Below are positions 1 to 10,015 of a DNA stretch of 64,000 nucleotides, piece by piece; positions within the stretch are counted from its first letter, which is position 1, and each line of letters starts with the position of its first letter. The stretch lies in NCBI RefSeq assembly GCF_002192455.1, contig NZ_CP021744.1:1922001-1986000 (forward strand), in the 5' to 3' direction. The notes beneath the pieces are model-generated. The model saw only the letters and a program-made list of their open reading frames with translations, did no database searches and was not told the origin of the DNA. Both the position numbers and the translations under genes were made by a program. This stretch comes from Streptomyces albireticuli (lineage in GTDB: Bacteria; Actinomycetota; Actinomycetes; Streptomycetales; Streptomycetaceae).

Positions 1-3000
1 GAGGGCGGGCAGGCCGGAGCGTGCGACGCGGCGCAGGGCGGCCTCGTCGAGGCGGCCCGCCATGCCGCCGCTCTCCGCCCAGAGGGTCCAGGCGAGGGCG
101 GTGGCCGGGAGTCCCTCGGCGTGGCGCTGCCGGGCCAGGGCGTCGAGGGCGGCGTTGGCGGCGGCGTAGTTGCCCTGGCCCGCGCCGTCGAGGGTGGCGG
201 CGGCCGAGGAGAAGAGGACGAACGCGGTCAGCTCCGTGTCGCGCGTCAGCTCGTGCAGGTGCCGTGCGGCGTCGGCCTTGGGGGCGGCGACGCCGGCGAG
301 GCGGTCGGCGGTGAGCGAGGTGACCGTGCCGTCGTCCAGGATTCCGGCCGCGTGGACGACGGCGGTGAGCGGGTGCGCGGCGGGTACGGAGGCGAGCAGT
401 CCGGCCAGCGCGTCGCGGTCGGCGACGTCGCAGGCGGCGAGGGTCACCGTGGCGCCCAGCGCCTCCAGTTCGTCACGGAGCGCGGGCGCCCCGGGGGCGT
501 CGGCGCCCCGGCGACTGGTGAGGAGCAGGTGCCGTACGCCGTGCTCGGCGGTCAGGTGGCGGGCGAGGACGGCGCCGAGGCCGCCGGTGCCGCCGGTGAT
601 CAGGACCGTGCCGTCCGCGGACCAGGCCGGTCCGCCGCCGTCGGCGACGGGGACGCGGGCCAGGCGCGGTACGGCCAGGGCACCGGCGCGTACGACCAGT
701 TCCGGTTCGCCGGTGGCGAGGGCGTGGCCGAGGGCGGCGGGGAGGGCGTCCTCGGACTCCTCGGTGCCGTCCGTCACGGTCAGGACGATGCGGTCCGGGT
801 GCTCGGCCTGCGCGGAGCGGACCAGTCCGCGTACGGGCGCGTGCGCGGGGCCCGTCCCGATGGCGACGGCCAGCCGGTGGCCCGCGGGGCGGTCGCCGGC
901 GAGCCATTCCTGGAGGAGTGCGAGGGCGTCGGCCGCCGTGGCGGGCCGGACGAGTACGCACGCGGAGGCGGCGTCCGGGCCGGTGAGCGGTGCGCCGGGG
1001 GCGGGCTCGGCGACGGGGGCCGCTGTTCCGCCCGTTTCCTGGACGGGGGACAGGTCGGGGCGGAACAGCGAGTCATGGAGGGCGGCGGCGAGCTCACCCG
1101 AGACGGGGCGCAGCACGAGGGAGCCGATGTCGGCGACCGGTGCGCCCGTGCCGTCGGCGACGGTCAGGGTGACGCCCGAGGCGGTGGGGGCGATCCGGAC
1201 GCGGAGTGCGGCGGCGCCGACGGCGTGCACGGTGACGCCGGTCCAGGCGAAGGGCAGTTCGGCCGTCTCGGAGGGGATGGCGTGCAGGGCGGCGTCGAGG
1301 AGCGCGGGGTGGAGGAGGAAGGACCCGGTGTCGTCGGTCCGCTCCGTGACGACCTCGGCGAAGATCTCCTCGCCGCGCCGCCAGACCGCGCGCAGGCCCT
1401 GGAAGGCGGGCCCGTAGCCGTAGCCCTGGCGGGCGAGTTCGCCGTAGTGGTCGCCGAGCTCGACGGGGGTGGCGTCCTGGGGCGGCCAGACGGTCAGGCC
1501 GGTGTCGGCCGGGTCGGCCGCCGTGGGTTCCAGGGCGCCGGTGGCGTGCCGCGTCCACGCCTCTTCGGCGTCGTCGGCCGTCTCGGCGCGCGAGTGGATC
1601 TCCAGGGTGCGGCGGCCGGTGGCGTCCGGGTCGGAGACGGTCAGCTGGAGCCGGACGGCCTCGCGCGCGGGCAGTGGCAGGGGCGCTTCCAGGGTGAGTT
1701 CGGCGAGGAGTTCGCATCCGGTGCGCTCGCCGGCCTGGAGAGCCAGCTCGACGAAGGCGGTGCCCGGCAGGAGGACGGTGCCGGCGACGGCGTGGTCGGC
1801 GAGCCAGGGGTGCGTGCGCAGGGAGATCCGGCCGGTGAGGACCAGGCCGCCCGCTTCGGCGAGGCCGAGTTCGGCGGCGAGGAGCGGGTGCGCGACCGGT
1901 ACGAGGCCGAGCCCGGCGGCGGCGCCGCGGGCGGCGGGGGTCTCCAGCCAGTAGCGGCGGCGCTGGAAGGGGTAGGTGGGCAGGTCGACGGGGGCGGGCG
2001 CGCGGCCCGGGAGGCGGGCGGCGAAGTACGCCGCCCAGTCCACGTCGGCCCCTAGCGTGTGCAGGGTGGCCAGGGCGCCGGTGACCTCCGCCGGCTCCGG
2101 CCGGTCGCGGCGGAGCGCGGCGAGGAACGTCACGCCGCGGTCGTCCGGCAGGCAGCCGCTCGCCATCGCGGTGAGCACGGCGTCCGGGCCGAGTTCGAGG
2201 TACGTGCGGACGCCCTGTTCGTCCAGGGTCCGGATGCCGTCGGCGAACCGGACGGCCCGGCGGACGTGGCTCACCCAGTAGTCCGGGGAGCACAGCTCCT
2301 CCGCCGTGGCGAGGCGGCCGGTGACGTTGGAGACGACGGGGATGCGCGGGGGCGCGTAGTCGAGGATGCCCGCGAAGTCGGCGAACTCGGCCAGCATCGC
2401 GTCCATGTGGGCGGAGTGGAAGGCGTGCGAGACGTTGAGCCGCTTCGCCGTGGCGAAGCCGGCCGCGACGCGTTCGACCGCCTCCTCGTCGCCGGAGATC
2501 ACCACGGCGGCCGGGCCGTTGACGGCGGCGATGTCGACGCCGTCGACGAGCGCGGCCCGGACCTCGTCCTCGGTGGCGCGGAGCGACACCATCGCGCCGC
2601 CCGCCGGGGCCTCCCCCATCAGCCGGCCGCGGGCGGCGACGAGCAGGGCCGCGTCCTCCAGGGTCAGCACGCCGGCGACGTGCGCCGCGGTGAGCTCGCC
2701 GACGGAGTGCCCGGCGACGAAGTCCGGGGTGACGCCCCAGGACTCGGTCAGGCGGAACAGGGCGGTCTCGACGGCGAACAGCGCGGCCTGGGTGTACTGG
2801 GTGCGGTGCAGCAGCGCGGCCCCGGGGGTGCCGTCCTCGGCGAACAGGACGTCGCGCAGCGGGTGGTCGAGCTGGAGGTCGAGGTAGCCGCACGCCTCGT
2901 CGAGGGCGGCGGCGAAGACGGGGAACGCCTCGTAGAGCCCGCGGCCCATGGCGGTGCGCTGGGCGCCCTGGCCGGTGAAGAGGACCGCGAGCTTGCCGGT

Positions 3001-5043
3001 CCGGGCGGTGCCGGTGAGCAGGCCGGGGGCGGCTTCGCCCGCGGCGAGCGCGGCCAGGGCGGCCTGCCCGCGCTCGCCGGCACCGGCCTCGGTGAGGAGC
3101 ACGGCCCTCTCCTCGTGGGCGGTGCGGGTGGTGGCGAGGGCGTACGCGATGTCGGCGGCGTCCCACGGGGCGCCGGGCCCGCCCTCGGCGAGGTGTGCGC
3201 GCAGGCGGCCGGCCTGTGCGGCGAGCGTCTCGGGGGTACGGGCGGAGAGGAGCCAGGGGAGGGTGACGGGTTCCGCGGGGGCGGCGCCCGGCGACGCGGC
3301 CGGGTCGCCGCCGGCGGTGCCCACCGGGGCCGGAGGCGGCACGTCCGCGGCCGGGCGCTCGGCCCGGTCCCCCTCGGCGGGCCCGTCCGCCGGGGTCTCG
3401 TGCTCCGTGCCCGCGTGCGGCCCGGCGGGCGGGCCGTCGACCGGCAGGGGCTGCCGGGGGGCTTCCTCGATGATCGTGTGCGCGTTGGTGCCGCTGATGC
3501 CGAAGGACGAGACGCCGGCCCTGCGCGGCCGCTCCTCCGTCGCCGGCCAGTCACGGGCCTCCGTCAGGAGTTCCACCGTGCCGGCCGACCAGTCCACGAA
3601 CGGCGTGGGCTCCTGGACGTGCAGGGTGCGGGGCAGCGTGCCGGCCCGCAGCGCCATGACCATCTTGATCACACCGCCCACTCCGGCGGCGGCCTGCGCG
3701 TGCCCGATGTTGGACTTCAGCGAGCCGAGCCACAGGGGCCGGTCCCCGGGCCGCTCCCGCCCGTAGGTGGCGAGGAGCGCCTGGGCCTCGATGGGGTCGC
3801 CGAGCCGGGTGCCGGTGCCGTGGGCCTCCACGGCGTCGACGTCGGCGGCGGACAGGCCCGCGTCGCCGAGGGCGTGGTGGATGACGCGCTGCTGGGCGAG
3901 GCCGTTGGGCGCGGTGAGGCCGTTGCTGGCACCGTCCTGGTTGATGGCGGTGCCGCGGACGACGGCGAGGACGCGGTGGCCGTTGCGGCGGGCGTCCGAG
4001 AGGCGTTCGACGACGAGCACGCCGACGCCCTCGGCCCAGCCGGTGCCGTCCGCGTCGGCGGAGAACGCCTTGCAGCGGCCGTCCGTGGCCAGGCCGCGCT
4101 GCCGGCTGAACGCGGTGAACGTGCCGGGGCCGGCCATGACGGCCACACCGCCGGTCAGGGCCAGGTCGCACTCGCCGCGCCGCAGCGACTGCACCGCGAG
4201 GTGGAGGGCGACCAGCGAGCCGGAGCAGGCCGTGTCCACGGTCAGCGTGGGGCCTTCGAGGCCGAGGGCGTAGGCGACGCGCCCGGAGACGACGCTGGTG
4301 GCGTTGCCGGTGAGGAGGTAGCCCTCCAGGCCGTCGGGGGCCTCGTGCAGCCGGGGCCCGTACTCCTGGGGCTCGGCGCCGATGAAGACGCCGGTGCCGG
4401 AGCCGCGTACGGAGCCGGGGGCGATCCCGGCCCGCTCCAGGGCCTCCCACGACGTCTCCAGCAGCAGCCGCTGCTGGGGGTCCATGGCGGTGGCCTCGCG
4501 GGGCGAGATGCCGAAGAACTCCGCGTCGAACTCGGCGGCGTCGTGCAGGAAGCCGCCGCTGCGGACGTAGCTGGTGCCGGGCCGGTCCGGGTCGGTGTCG
4601 AACAGTGCCTCCAGGTCCCAGCCGCGGTCCTCCGGCAGCCCGGAGACCGCGTCCCGCTCCCCCGCGACGAGCCGCCACAGGTCCTCGGGCGACCGCACGT
4701 CGCCCGGGTAGCGGCAGGCCATGCCGACGATGGCGACGGGCTCGTCACAGGCCGGGCGGACCGTCGTACGGTCCGCCGTGACGGGCTCCGTGCCCCCGGT
4801 GAGCCGCTCGTGCAGGTGACGGGCGAGGGCGGCGGGGGTGGGGTGGTCGAAGACGAGGGTGACGGGGAGGGTGAGGCCGGTCCCGGCGGTGAGGCGGCGG
4901 TGCATGTCGACCGCGGCCAGGGAGTCGAAGCCGAGTTCTTGGAACGGGCGGTTCGGGGTGACGGCGGAGACGTCCCGGCCGGCTCGCCGTAGCACTGCGG
5001 TGGCCGTTTCGGTCACGAGGTCGAGGACGTGTCCGCCAGTCAT
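1..5043 (-). CDS. Type I PKS, loading ACP + KS-AT-DH-KR (3' end outside window)
   Basis: This is the first extension protein of the PKS, with 1,681 codons visible and no stop before the window edge. The N-terminus (residues about 5-80) is an ACP with the phosphopantetheine site GFDSL (Ser41), with no loading KS or AT before it. This is the VinP1-type arrangement in which a dedicated acyltransferase delivers the starter. KS follows at about 99-525 (TACSGS, Cys273; EAHGTGT). AT is at about 690-1010 and is malonyl-type (GHSVGE, HAFH). DH (HxxxGxxxxP as [11 protein letters not shown], plus LLDAALH) appears active. KR has GTGGLG, the B-type LDD signature and NYAAAN, so it should be active. Module 1 should therefore give a double bond. 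The ATG at 5043 has only a weak ribosome site (CGAGCAAC). The gene lies 247 bp downstream of the decarboxylase gene, behind a large inverted repeat. Domain calls are firm; the first-protein role rests on the N-terminal ACP and the neighbouring cassette. Confidence 0.93.
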   Translation of the reverse strand, partial: MTGGHVLDLVTETATAVLRRAGRDVSAVTPNRPFQELGFDSLAAVDMHRRLTAGTGLTLPVTLVFDHPTPAALARHLHERLTGGTEPVTADRTTVRPACDEPVAIVGMACRYPGDVRSPEDLWRLVAGERDAVSGLPEDRGWDLEALFDTDPDRPGTSYVRSGGFLHDAAEFDAEFFGISPREATAMDPQQRLLLETSWEALERAGIAPGSVRGSGTGVFIGAEPQEYGPRLHEAPDGLEGYLLTGNATSVVSGRVAYALGLEGPTLTVDTACSGSLVALHLAVQSLRRGECDLALTGGVAVMAGPGTFTAFSRQRGLATDGRCKAFSADADGTGWAEGVGVLVVERLSDARRNGHRVLAVVRGTAINQDGASNGLTAPNGLAQQRVIHHALGDAGLSAADVDAVEAHGTGTRLGDPIEAQALLATYGRERPGDRPLWLGSLKSNIGHAQAAAGVGGVIKMVMALRAGTLPRTLHVQEPTPFVDWSAGTVELLTEARDWPATEERPRRAGVSSFGISGTNAHTIIEEAPRQPLPVDGPPAGPHAGTEHETPADGPAEGDRAERPAADVPPPAPVGTAGGDPAASPGAAPAEPVTLPWLLSARTPETLAAQAGRLRAHLAEGGPGAPWDAADIAYALATTRTAHEERAVLLTEAGAGERGQAALAALAAGEAAPGLLTGTARTGKLAVLFTGQGAQRTAMGRGLYEAFPVFAAALDEACGYLDLQLDHPLRDVLFAEDGTPGAALLHRTQYTQAALFAVETALFRLTESWGVTPDFVAGHSVGELTAAHVAGVLTLEDAALLVAARGRLMGEAPAGGAMVSLRATEDEVRAALVDGVDIAAVNGPAAVVISGDEEAVERVAAGFATAKRLNVSHAFHSAHMDAMLAEFADFAGILDYAPPRIPVVSNVTGRLATAEELCSPDYWVSHVRRAVRFADGIRTLDEQGVRTYLELGPDAVLTAMASGCLPDDRGVTFLAALRRDRPEPAEVTGALATLHTLGADVDWAAYFAARLPGRAPAPVDLPTYPFQRRRYWLETPAARGAAAGLGLVPVAHPLLAAELGLAEAGGLVLTGRISLRTHPWLADHAVAGTVLLPGTAFVELALQAGERTGCELLAELTLEAPLPLPAREAVRLQLTVSDPDATGRRTLEIHSRAETADDAEEAWTRHATGALEPTAADPADTGLTVWPPQDATPVELGDHYGELARQGYGYGPAFQGLRAVWRRGEEIFAEVVTERTDDTGSFLLHPALLDAALHAIPSETAELPFAWTGVTVHAVGAAALRVRIAPTASGVTLTVADGTGAPVADIGSLVLRPVSGELAAALHDSLFRPDLSPVQETGGTAAPVAEPAPGAPLTGPDAASACVLVRPATAADALALLQEWLAGDRPAGHRLAVAIGTGPAHAPVRGLVRSAQAEHPDRIVLTVTDGTEESEDALPAALGHALATGEPELVVRAGALAVPRLARVPVADGGGPAWSADGTVLITGGTGGLGAVLARHLTAEHGVRHLLLTSRRGADAPGAPALRDELEALGATVTLAACDVADRDALAGLLASVPAAHPLTAVVHAAGILDDGTVTSLTADRLAGVAAPKADAARHLHELTRDTELTAFVLFSSAAATLDGAGQGNYAAANAALDALARQRHAEGLPATALAWTLWAESGGMAGRLDEAALRRVARSGLPAL

Positions 5044-5097
5044 GTTGCTCGATTCGCCGATCTGTTGAGGGGGCGGGGGGTGTGAGGTGCGGGGTTC

Positions 5098-5117
5098 GGG
5101 GGTGGGGTGGGGTGGGG
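5098..5117 (+). other. Potential G-quadruplex tract
   Basis: Four runs of four to five G separated by single T residues (5098-5102, 5104-5107, 5109-5112, 5114-5117) lie 55 bases upstream of the loading-PKS start codon, inside a wider G-rich stretch. The G-rich strand is the template strand of the PKS gene. The pattern fits the G4 consensus; that it folds or regulates is not shown. Confidence 0.5.
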
Positions 5118-5136
5118 TGCCGCTGCGCGGGGCTTT

Positions 5137-5287
5137 TTCCCCAGCCCCGCCCCTTCCCGTAACCGGGGGCTTCGCCCCCGGGCCCCCTTTTCCGCGCTGA
5201 CGCGCGGTGTCCTCAAACGCCGGACGGGCTGATTTCAGCCCGTCCGGCGCTTGAGGACCGGGGTCGGGAAGGGGCGGGGCTGGGGAA
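5137..5287. repeat. Nested inverted repeat, terminator-like, between decarboxylase and loading PKS
   Basis: A 23-bp perfect inverted repeat (5137-5159 against 5265-5287) encloses two further hairpins. One is 5163-5170 with 5174-5181 (GGGGGC/GCCCCC around TTC). The other is a 24-bp stem with one mismatch, 5209-5232 with 5235-5258, around a TT loop. The inner long stem (core CGCCGGACGGGCTGA) resembles, from memory, an intergenic repeat dispersed widely in Streptomyces genomes. It probably ends or attenuates transcripts leaving the decarboxylase gene. With the G-rich stretch 5044-5136 it fills the 247-bp gap; I see no gene there. Confidence 0.75.
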
Positions 5288-5290
5288 GAA

Positions 5291-6532
5291 TCAGCCCGTC
5301 ACTACGCTCCGCACGGAATCCAGCCGCGTCGCCGACACGACCTCCCCACCCGCCACGATCACCTCAGCGGGCGCCGGCCGGCTCAAGAAGTGCAGCAGGC
5401 TCGCCGTCACCCCGTACGCCCCCGCGTTCGGGATCGTCACCACATCACCCTCCGCGAGCGCGGGGACCCGTACGTTCCGGCCGAGGACGTCACCGGGCGT
5501 GCACAGCGGGCCGACGAGGCTCACCGTCTCCTCCGGGGCCGCCGCGTCCGCCGCGTCCGCCGCGTCGACGTCGATGGCCAGCGGCAGCAGGCGGCCCAGG
5601 CCGGCCATGCCGCCGAAGGTGTTGATGCCGGCGTCGAGGATGACGAACTTCCGGCCCCGGCTCTCCTTGATGTTGGTGACGGTGGTGCGCAGTTCGCCGC
5701 AGCCGCCGACCAGGTACCGGCCGGACTCGCAGGCGATCTCCACGGAGCCCTCGCGCCAGCCGGGGAAGTGCAGGTCGAGGGCGCTCTCCAGCTCGTGGCG
5801 GAGCTTTTCGTACACGGGCCGGGGGCCGGGGGTCGCGTAGGGCGCGGCGAAGCCGCCGCCGATGTCCAGGAAGCGCATCGGCAGGCCGAGTTCGTCGCGG
5901 AGGCGGGCCGCGGTCTCGATGCTCTGCCGGAACTCGGAGATGAGGTTCTCCTCGTCCCGCGAGTTGCTGAGCGGGAAGAAGTGGGCGCCCACGACGCGGG
6001 TGCCCGGCACGGACAGCAGGTCGGTGACGCTGCCGGCGAGGGTCTCGGCGTCGATGCCGAACTGCGAGGGGGTGCCCGTCATACGGATGCTGGTGGAGGC
6101 GCCGCCCGCCTCGCTGTTGACGCGCAGCAGGCAGTCGGCGACGGCGTCGTGCGCCTCGGCGACCGCGCCCACGCGGCGCAGGTCCGTCAGCGACTCGACG
6201 GAGAACTGGCGCACTCCGTGGCCGATGGCCTCGTGCAGTTCCCCGGTGGTCTTGCCGGGCCCGGAGTAGAGGATCCCGGCGGCGGGGAAGCCCGCCCGGA
6301 GTGCCGAGGCCAGCTCGCCGGTGGAGCTGACCTCCGCGCGGCAGGCGCCCTCGCCCTCGCCCAGGGCGCGGGCCAGCTCGGGGTGCGGGTTGGCCTTGAG
6401 GGAGTAGAACAGCGTGAACTCCGGCGGCAGCGCGGCGCGCAGCGCCCGCCGTGCCTCCCGCAGCCGGTCCAGGTCGTAGACGTACAGCGGCGAACCGAAC
6501 CGCTCGGTCAGCTCTGCGGATGTGCGGCTCAC
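5291..6532 (-). CDS. PLP-dependent fold-III decarboxylase (VinO-like), starter unit
   Basis: 413 residues of the DAP/ornithine decarboxylase (alanine-racemase fold) family. The PLP lysine is Lys46 in YSLKANP. The phosphate-binding glycine loop is LDIGGGF (223-229) and ESGRY is at 269-273. The second-subunit catalytic Cys344 sits in GPLCTPGD, and NAGAYG at 369-374 closes the site. The family member VinO decarboxylates 3-methylaspartyl-ACP to 3-aminoisobutyryl-ACP. IdnL3 and FlvO act on related β-amino acids, so the true substrate (3-methylaspartate, aspartate or β-glutamate) is open. The start is GTG at 6532, overlapping the TGA of the adenylation gene as GTGA, which implies translational coupling. 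An upstream extension would read into the adenylation gene in another frame. A small (GCCGCGTCC)3 repeat at 5541-5567 encodes an Ala/Asp stretch near residue 325. Confidence 0.9.
   Translation of the reverse strand: MSRTSAELTERFGSPLYVYDLDRLREARRALRAALPPEFTLFYSLKANPHPELARALGEGEGACRAEVSSTGELASALRAGFPAAGILYSGPGKTTGELHEAIGHGVRQFSVESLTDLRRVGAVAEAHDAVADCLLRVNSEAGGASTSIRMTGTPSQFGIDAETLAGSVTDLLSVPGTRVVGAHFFPLSNSRDEENLISEFRQSIETAARLRDELGLPMRFLDIGGGFAAPYATPGPRPVYEKLRHELESALDLHFPGWREGSVEIACESGRYLVGGCGELRTTVTNIKESRGRKFVILDAGINTFGGMAGLGRLLPLAIDVDAADAADAAAPEETVSLVGPLCTPGDVLGRNVRVPALAEGDVVTIPNAGAYGVTASLLHFLSRPAPAEVIVAGGEVVSATRLDSVRSVVTG
5541..5567. repeat. 9-bp tandem repeat, three units
   Basis: Three copies of GCCGCGTCC (the last ends in G) lie inside the decarboxylase gene and encode a DAADAADAA run near residues 323-331. 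It lies between the core domain and the catalytic Cys segment and is probably a surface loop open to slippage. Confidence 0.7.
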
Positions 6533-9500
6533 GCCGTGCCCTCCTTGCCCTCGCCGGCGGGGACGCCGGCCGGCTGCCCGGGGGTCGGCGACCCGTCGAG
6601 CAGCGCGATGAGTTGCTTCTTCTCGCTCTTGCCGTTGAGCGTCAGCGGGACGTCGGCGAGCACCCGGACGTCGGCCGGCACCTTCGCCGGCTCCAGCCGC
6701 TTGGCCAGCTCCCGCCGGATCTCCTGCGGGGTGAGGTCGCCCGCCACGCACAGGGTCAGGTCGCGGCCGGCCGTCGGCACCAGCGCGGCGGCCGCCCGTA
6801 CGCCCGGGACGTCCATGGCGGCGGCCTCGATCTCGATGGTGCTCATCCGGACGCCGTGGCGCTTGAACATGTCGTCGCGGCGGCCCTCGAAGTAGAGGTA
6901 GCCGTCGGCGTCGAGGTGCCCGTAGTCGCCGGTGTGCAGGCGGGTGCCGCCGGTGCGCGGGTCCGGGCGGAACGTACGGGCCGTGATCTCCGGGGCGCGC
7001 CAGTAACCGGCCATGACGTGCGGTCCGGTGACGGTGATCTCGCCGACCTCGCCGGGCGGCAGCACGCCGCCGTCCTCGCCGAGGATCTCGACCCGCGTGC
7101 CGGGCAGCGGGCGGCCCACCGACCCGGGGCGCTCCAGCTCCTGGCCGGGCGGCATGATCGAGACGCGCTTGCACTCGGTGATGCCGAACATCCGCGCCAC
7201 CCGGGCGCCGGGGAAGTTCTCCCGCAGCCCCGTGATGGTGGCCTGCTGGAGGGCGGCGCCGGTGTTGGTGAACAGCCGCAGCCGGGTGTCGCCGGGGGCG
7301 CGGGCGACGAGCCGCAGGAGGATGGTGGCCAGCGAGGGGACGACCGGGAAGACGGTCGCGCCGCACTCGCGGATCTCGTTGAGGAGCTTCACCTCGGGCT
7401 GGGCTCCGGCCAGCACCAGCTCGGCGCCGGCCAGGGCCGACAGCAGGATCTGGAAGAGGCCGTAGTCGAAGGACAGCGGCAGCCGGCAGTACACGACGTC
7501 GTCGGCGCGGTAGCCGAGCTCCTGCTGGATGGCGCGGGCCGCGAAGGCCATCCGCTCCTGCGGGCACACCACGCCCTTGGGGGCCGCGGTGCTGCCGGAG
7601 GTGTAGATCAGCACGCCGATGTCGCCGGGGGCGGCGGCGGCCGCGGGTTCGGGCAGGCCGCGCAGGGCCGCGGTCCCCTCCCGCACGGCGGACAGGGCGT
7701 GGACGGGCACCCCGGCGCCGGCGCCGCGCAGCAGGGCGGCGCCCTCGTCGGCGGTGACGGCGAGGGCCGGCTCGCAGTCGGCGAGGACCTGCCGGAGCGC
7801 GTACTCCTTCATGCCGGGGTTGAGCGGCACCATGGTCACGCCGCGCCGGGCGCAGGCGTGGAACAGGGCGACCAGCTCGCCGGTGTTGGGCAGCTGGACG
7901 ACGACGCGGTCGCCGCGTACGACGCCGTGCCGCTCCAGCCAGTGGCCGGCGGCGGCGGCCTCGGCGGCGAGTTCCGCGTACGTCCACGAGACGCGCCCGT
8001 CCCGGAGAGCCACCGCGTCGGGTCGGGCCGCCACGGCCGCGGCGAGGATGTCGTGCAGGAGCCCCGAGTGGGCTGCCGCCGGTGCGGGCGCGGGGCGGGT
8101 GTCCCGTACGGGCTCCCCGGCCGTGCCGAAGTCCCGGGCCGCCCGGGCCTTGAGCCCGGCCCGGTCGATCTTGCGGTTGGCGTTCAAGGGCAACACGTCC
8201 AAGTGCTGGAAGCGGCGGGGTACGAGGCCCTGCGGCAGCGCCGCCCGGAGCCCCCTGGCCAGCTCGACGGGCGTGGCGCGGCGGCCGGTGTAGTAGACGA
8301 CGAGTTCCTCGCCGTCGCCGCCCAGCGGTGCGGTCACGGCCGCCGCGTCCTCGACGCCCGCGCAGTGGGTGCGCACGGCGTGCGCGATCTCCGAGAGCTG
8401 GACGCGCCAGCCCTGGAGCTGCACCTGGTCGTCGACCCGGCCCAGGAAGGTGAGTTCGCCGTCGGGGTCGCGGCGCACCCGGTCGCCCGTGCGGTACCAA
8501 CGCTTCCCGTCGCGTTCGAGGAACCGGCCCGCGTCGTCGGCGGGGTCGAGGTAGCCGGCGCAGGTCTGCGGGCCTGCCACGCACAACTCGCCCTCGGTGG
8601 CGTGCGCCGTGCCGTCGTCGTCCCGCAGGAAGACGTCGAGGCCGGGGTGCGGGGCGCCGATCGGGACGACGCCGTTGACGGCGCGGCCGGGCGAGGTGGC
8701 GGGCGACCAGCGGTGGACGGTGCAGGTGATGGTCAGTTCGGTGGGCCCGTAAAGGTTCTCCACCGCCGAGCCGGGGGCCGCTGCCTGCCACTGCGCGGCG
8801 TCCGCGTCCATGAGCGGCTCCCCGGCGAACAGGCTCCAGCGCAGCCCCGGCATCGCCCCGGGGGTGAGCGCGCCCGTCCGGCGGGTCAGCGCGATGCTGT
8901 TCGGGGTGGCGAACCACACCGTCACGCCCTGCTCCGCGAGGTACTCGGGGAGCGCCCGGTAGGCGGGCCCCGGCACGGGCTGCACCCGGGCACCGGCGCC
9001 CCAGGCGCAGAACAGGTCGAAGACGGCGCAGTCGAAGGTGAGGTCGAAGGTCTGCGAGAAGACGTCGTCGGGCGTGAAGTCGTAGCGCGCGTCGAGGGTC
9101 GCGAAGTAGCGGGCCGCGCTGCCGTGGCTCACCGGGACGCCCTTGGGGCGGCCGGTGGAGCCCGAGGTGAACATGACGTACGCGGGGTCGGACGGGGCGG
9201 CGGGCCGGGGCGCGGCGAGGGCGAGCCCCGGGTCGGGGCGCAGGCCCTGCCCACTGTCCCCGTCGACCAGCACGGGCAGTCCGTGGCCGGGCGGCAGGAT
9301 CTCCGCGAGGAGCCCGGCCCCCCGCCCGTCGGTGATGACGGCCTCCACGCCGGCGTCGGCCATCGCCTGCCGGGTGCGCGCGGCGGGGAAGTCGGGGTGC
9401 AGGGGCACGGCCGCGGCACCGGTGTACAGGGCGGCGAGCATGCCCAGGTAGGCCGTGCCGCTCTTGTTGGCGAGCACGCCGACCGCGCGCGGCGGGCGGC

Positions 9501-9660
9501 CCGCCGCGTGCAGCAGGGTGCCGGCCCAGGTCAGCGCGGTGGCGTGGGCGTCGGCGTAGGTGACGCCGTGCTCACCGGCCCGGAACGCGTCCCGGTCCCC
9601 GGCCACGGACAGTCCCCGCAGGAACCGTCCGTGCAGCGTGTTCTCCAAGTCGGGCCCCAT
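6529..9660 (-). CDS. Fused two-adenylation-domain enzyme (VinM-like + VinN-like)
   Basis: 1,043 residues with two complete AMP-forming adenylation domains and no carrier domain. Domain 1 (about 1-510) has FTSGSTGRPKG (164-174), NLYGPTE (302-308), YRTGD (389-393), GRVDDQV and catalytic Lys497 in NANRKIDR. It resembles DltA/amino-acid activating enzymes and VinM, which caps the β-aminoacyl-ACP with an amino acid. Domain 2 (about 531-1025) has YTSGSTAAPKG (686-696), LSFDYG with candidate amine-binding Asp732, MFGITECKR (824-832), HTGDYG and catalytic Lys1011 in LNGK. It is read as VinN-like, activating a β-amino acid for the free ACP. An Ala/Pro-rich stretch (about 505-535) joins them. In the vicenistatin cluster these are separate neighbouring genes in the same order. 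The ATG at 9660 is chosen because GAGGGGG lies 8 bases upstream; the upstream in-frame ATG at 9756 would overlap the ACP gene. Assignment of each half is inference. Confidence 0.87.
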   Translation of the reverse strand: MGPDLENTLHGRFLRGLSVAGDRDAFRAGEHGVTYADAHATALTWAGTLLHAAGRPPRAVGVLANKSGTAYLGMLAALYTGAAAVPLHPDFPAARTRQAMADAGVEAVITDGRGAGLLAEILPPGHGLPVLVDGDSGQGLRPDPGLALAAPRPAAPSDPAYVMFTSGSTGRPKGVPVSHGSAARYFATLDARYDFTPDDVFSQTFDLTFDCAVFDLFCAWGAGARVQPVPGPAYRALPEYLAEQGVTVWFATPNSIALTRRTGALTPGAMPGLRWSLFAGEPLMDADAAQWQAAAPGSAVENLYGPTELTITCTVHRWSPATSPGRAVNGVVPIGAPHPGLDVFLRDDDGTAHATEGELCVAGPQTCAGYLDPADDAGRFLERDGKRWYRTGDRVRRDPDGELTFLGRVDDQVQLQGWRVQLSEIAHAVRTHCAGVEDAAAVTAPLGGDGEELVVYYTGRRATPVELARGLRAALPQGLVPRRFQHLDVLPLNANRKIDRAGLKARAARDFGTAGEPVRDTRPAPAPAAAHSGLLHDILAAAVAARPDAVALRDGRVSWTYAELAAEAAAAGHWLERHGVVRGDRVVVQLPNTGELVALFHACARRGVTMVPLNPGMKEYALRQVLADCEPALAVTADEGAALLRGAGAGVPVHALSAVREGTAALRGLPEPAAAAAPGDIGVLIYTSGSTAAPKGVVCPQERMAFAARAIQQELGYRADDVVYCRLPLSFDYGLFQILLSALAGAELVLAGAQPEVKLLNEIRECGATVFPVVPSLATILLRLVARAPGDTRLRLFTNTGAALQQATITGLRENFPGARVARMFGITECKRVSIMPPGQELERPGSVGRPLPGTRVEILGEDGGVLPPGEVGEITVTGPHVMAGYWRAPEITARTFRPDPRTGGTRLHTGDYGHLDADGYLYFEGRRDDMFKRHGVRMSTIEIEAAAMDVPGVRAAAALVPTAGRDLTLCVAGDLTPQEIRRELAKRLEPAKVPADVRVLADVPLTLNGKSEKKQLIALLDGSPTPGQPAGVPAGEGKEGTA

Positions 9661-9668
9661 GCCCCTCG

Positions 9669-9675
9669 CCCCCTC
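9669..9675 (-). promoter_or_regulatory. Ribosome binding site of the adenylation fusion gene
   Basis: GAGGGGG on the minus strand, 8 bases before the ATG at 9660. It decides this start over the in-frame ATG at 9756, which would overlap the ACP gene by about 50 bases. Confidence 0.65.
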
Positions 9676-9704
9676 GTGTGCGTGGTTCGGTCGTTCCGTG
9701 CGGG

Positions 9705-9965
9705 TCAGGCCGCCGGCAGCGGGCCGGCGCCGGTCAGCGAGGAGAGCGTCGCCCACAGCCCGGCGGGCGTGGCGAAGGTCTCCCGGGACAACGACTCGTC
9801 ACGGAACTGCACGCCGTAGGTGCTCTCCAGGTCCATCAGGAGATCGACGATGCCGAGGGAGTCGAGCCCGTAGTCCCGCAGTTCCAGGTCGGCGAGGATC
9901 GTCTCCCCGGGCTCCATGTACGGCAGGGCGCGGCGCAGAATGTCCTCGAACTGCTGGTCCCACAT
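9705..9965 (-). CDS. Discrete acyl carrier protein (VinL-like), starter unit
   Basis: An 86-residue free-standing ACP. The phosphopantetheine attachment serine is Ser36 in GLDSLG, in the expected position after an acidic helix I-loop. The acidic surface around DLELRDYGLDSL is typical of carrier proteins. In the vicenistatin pathway the equivalent VinL carries the β-amino acid while it is decarboxylated and then capped with an amino acid. It is the meeting point of the adenylation domains, the decarboxylase and the acyltransferase encoded on either side. The ATG at 9965 is preceded by AGGAG about ten bases upstream. It lies 50 bp after the acyltransferase gene and 44 bp before the adenylation gene, so all appear to be one operon. 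Confidence 0.92.
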   Translation of the reverse strand: MWDQQFEDILRRALPYMEPGETILADLELRDYGLDSLGIVDLLMDLESTYGVQFRDESLSRETFATPAGLWATLSSLTGAGPLPAA

Positions 9966-10015
9966 ACCGGTCGTCTCCTCTTCCACGGTTCTTTGTGCTT
10001 CGGGCGTGCGTTGCC

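Noticed and set aside
121..2055. Plus-strand open frame opposite the loading PKS
   Set aside because: It mirrors intact AT, DH and KR coding on the minus strand and has no recognisable motif of its own.
9661..9756. Longer N-terminus for the adenylation fusion from ATG 9756
   Set aside because: It would overlap the ACP gene by about 50 bases; ATG 9660 has a strong ribosome site and starts at the usual place of the domain.
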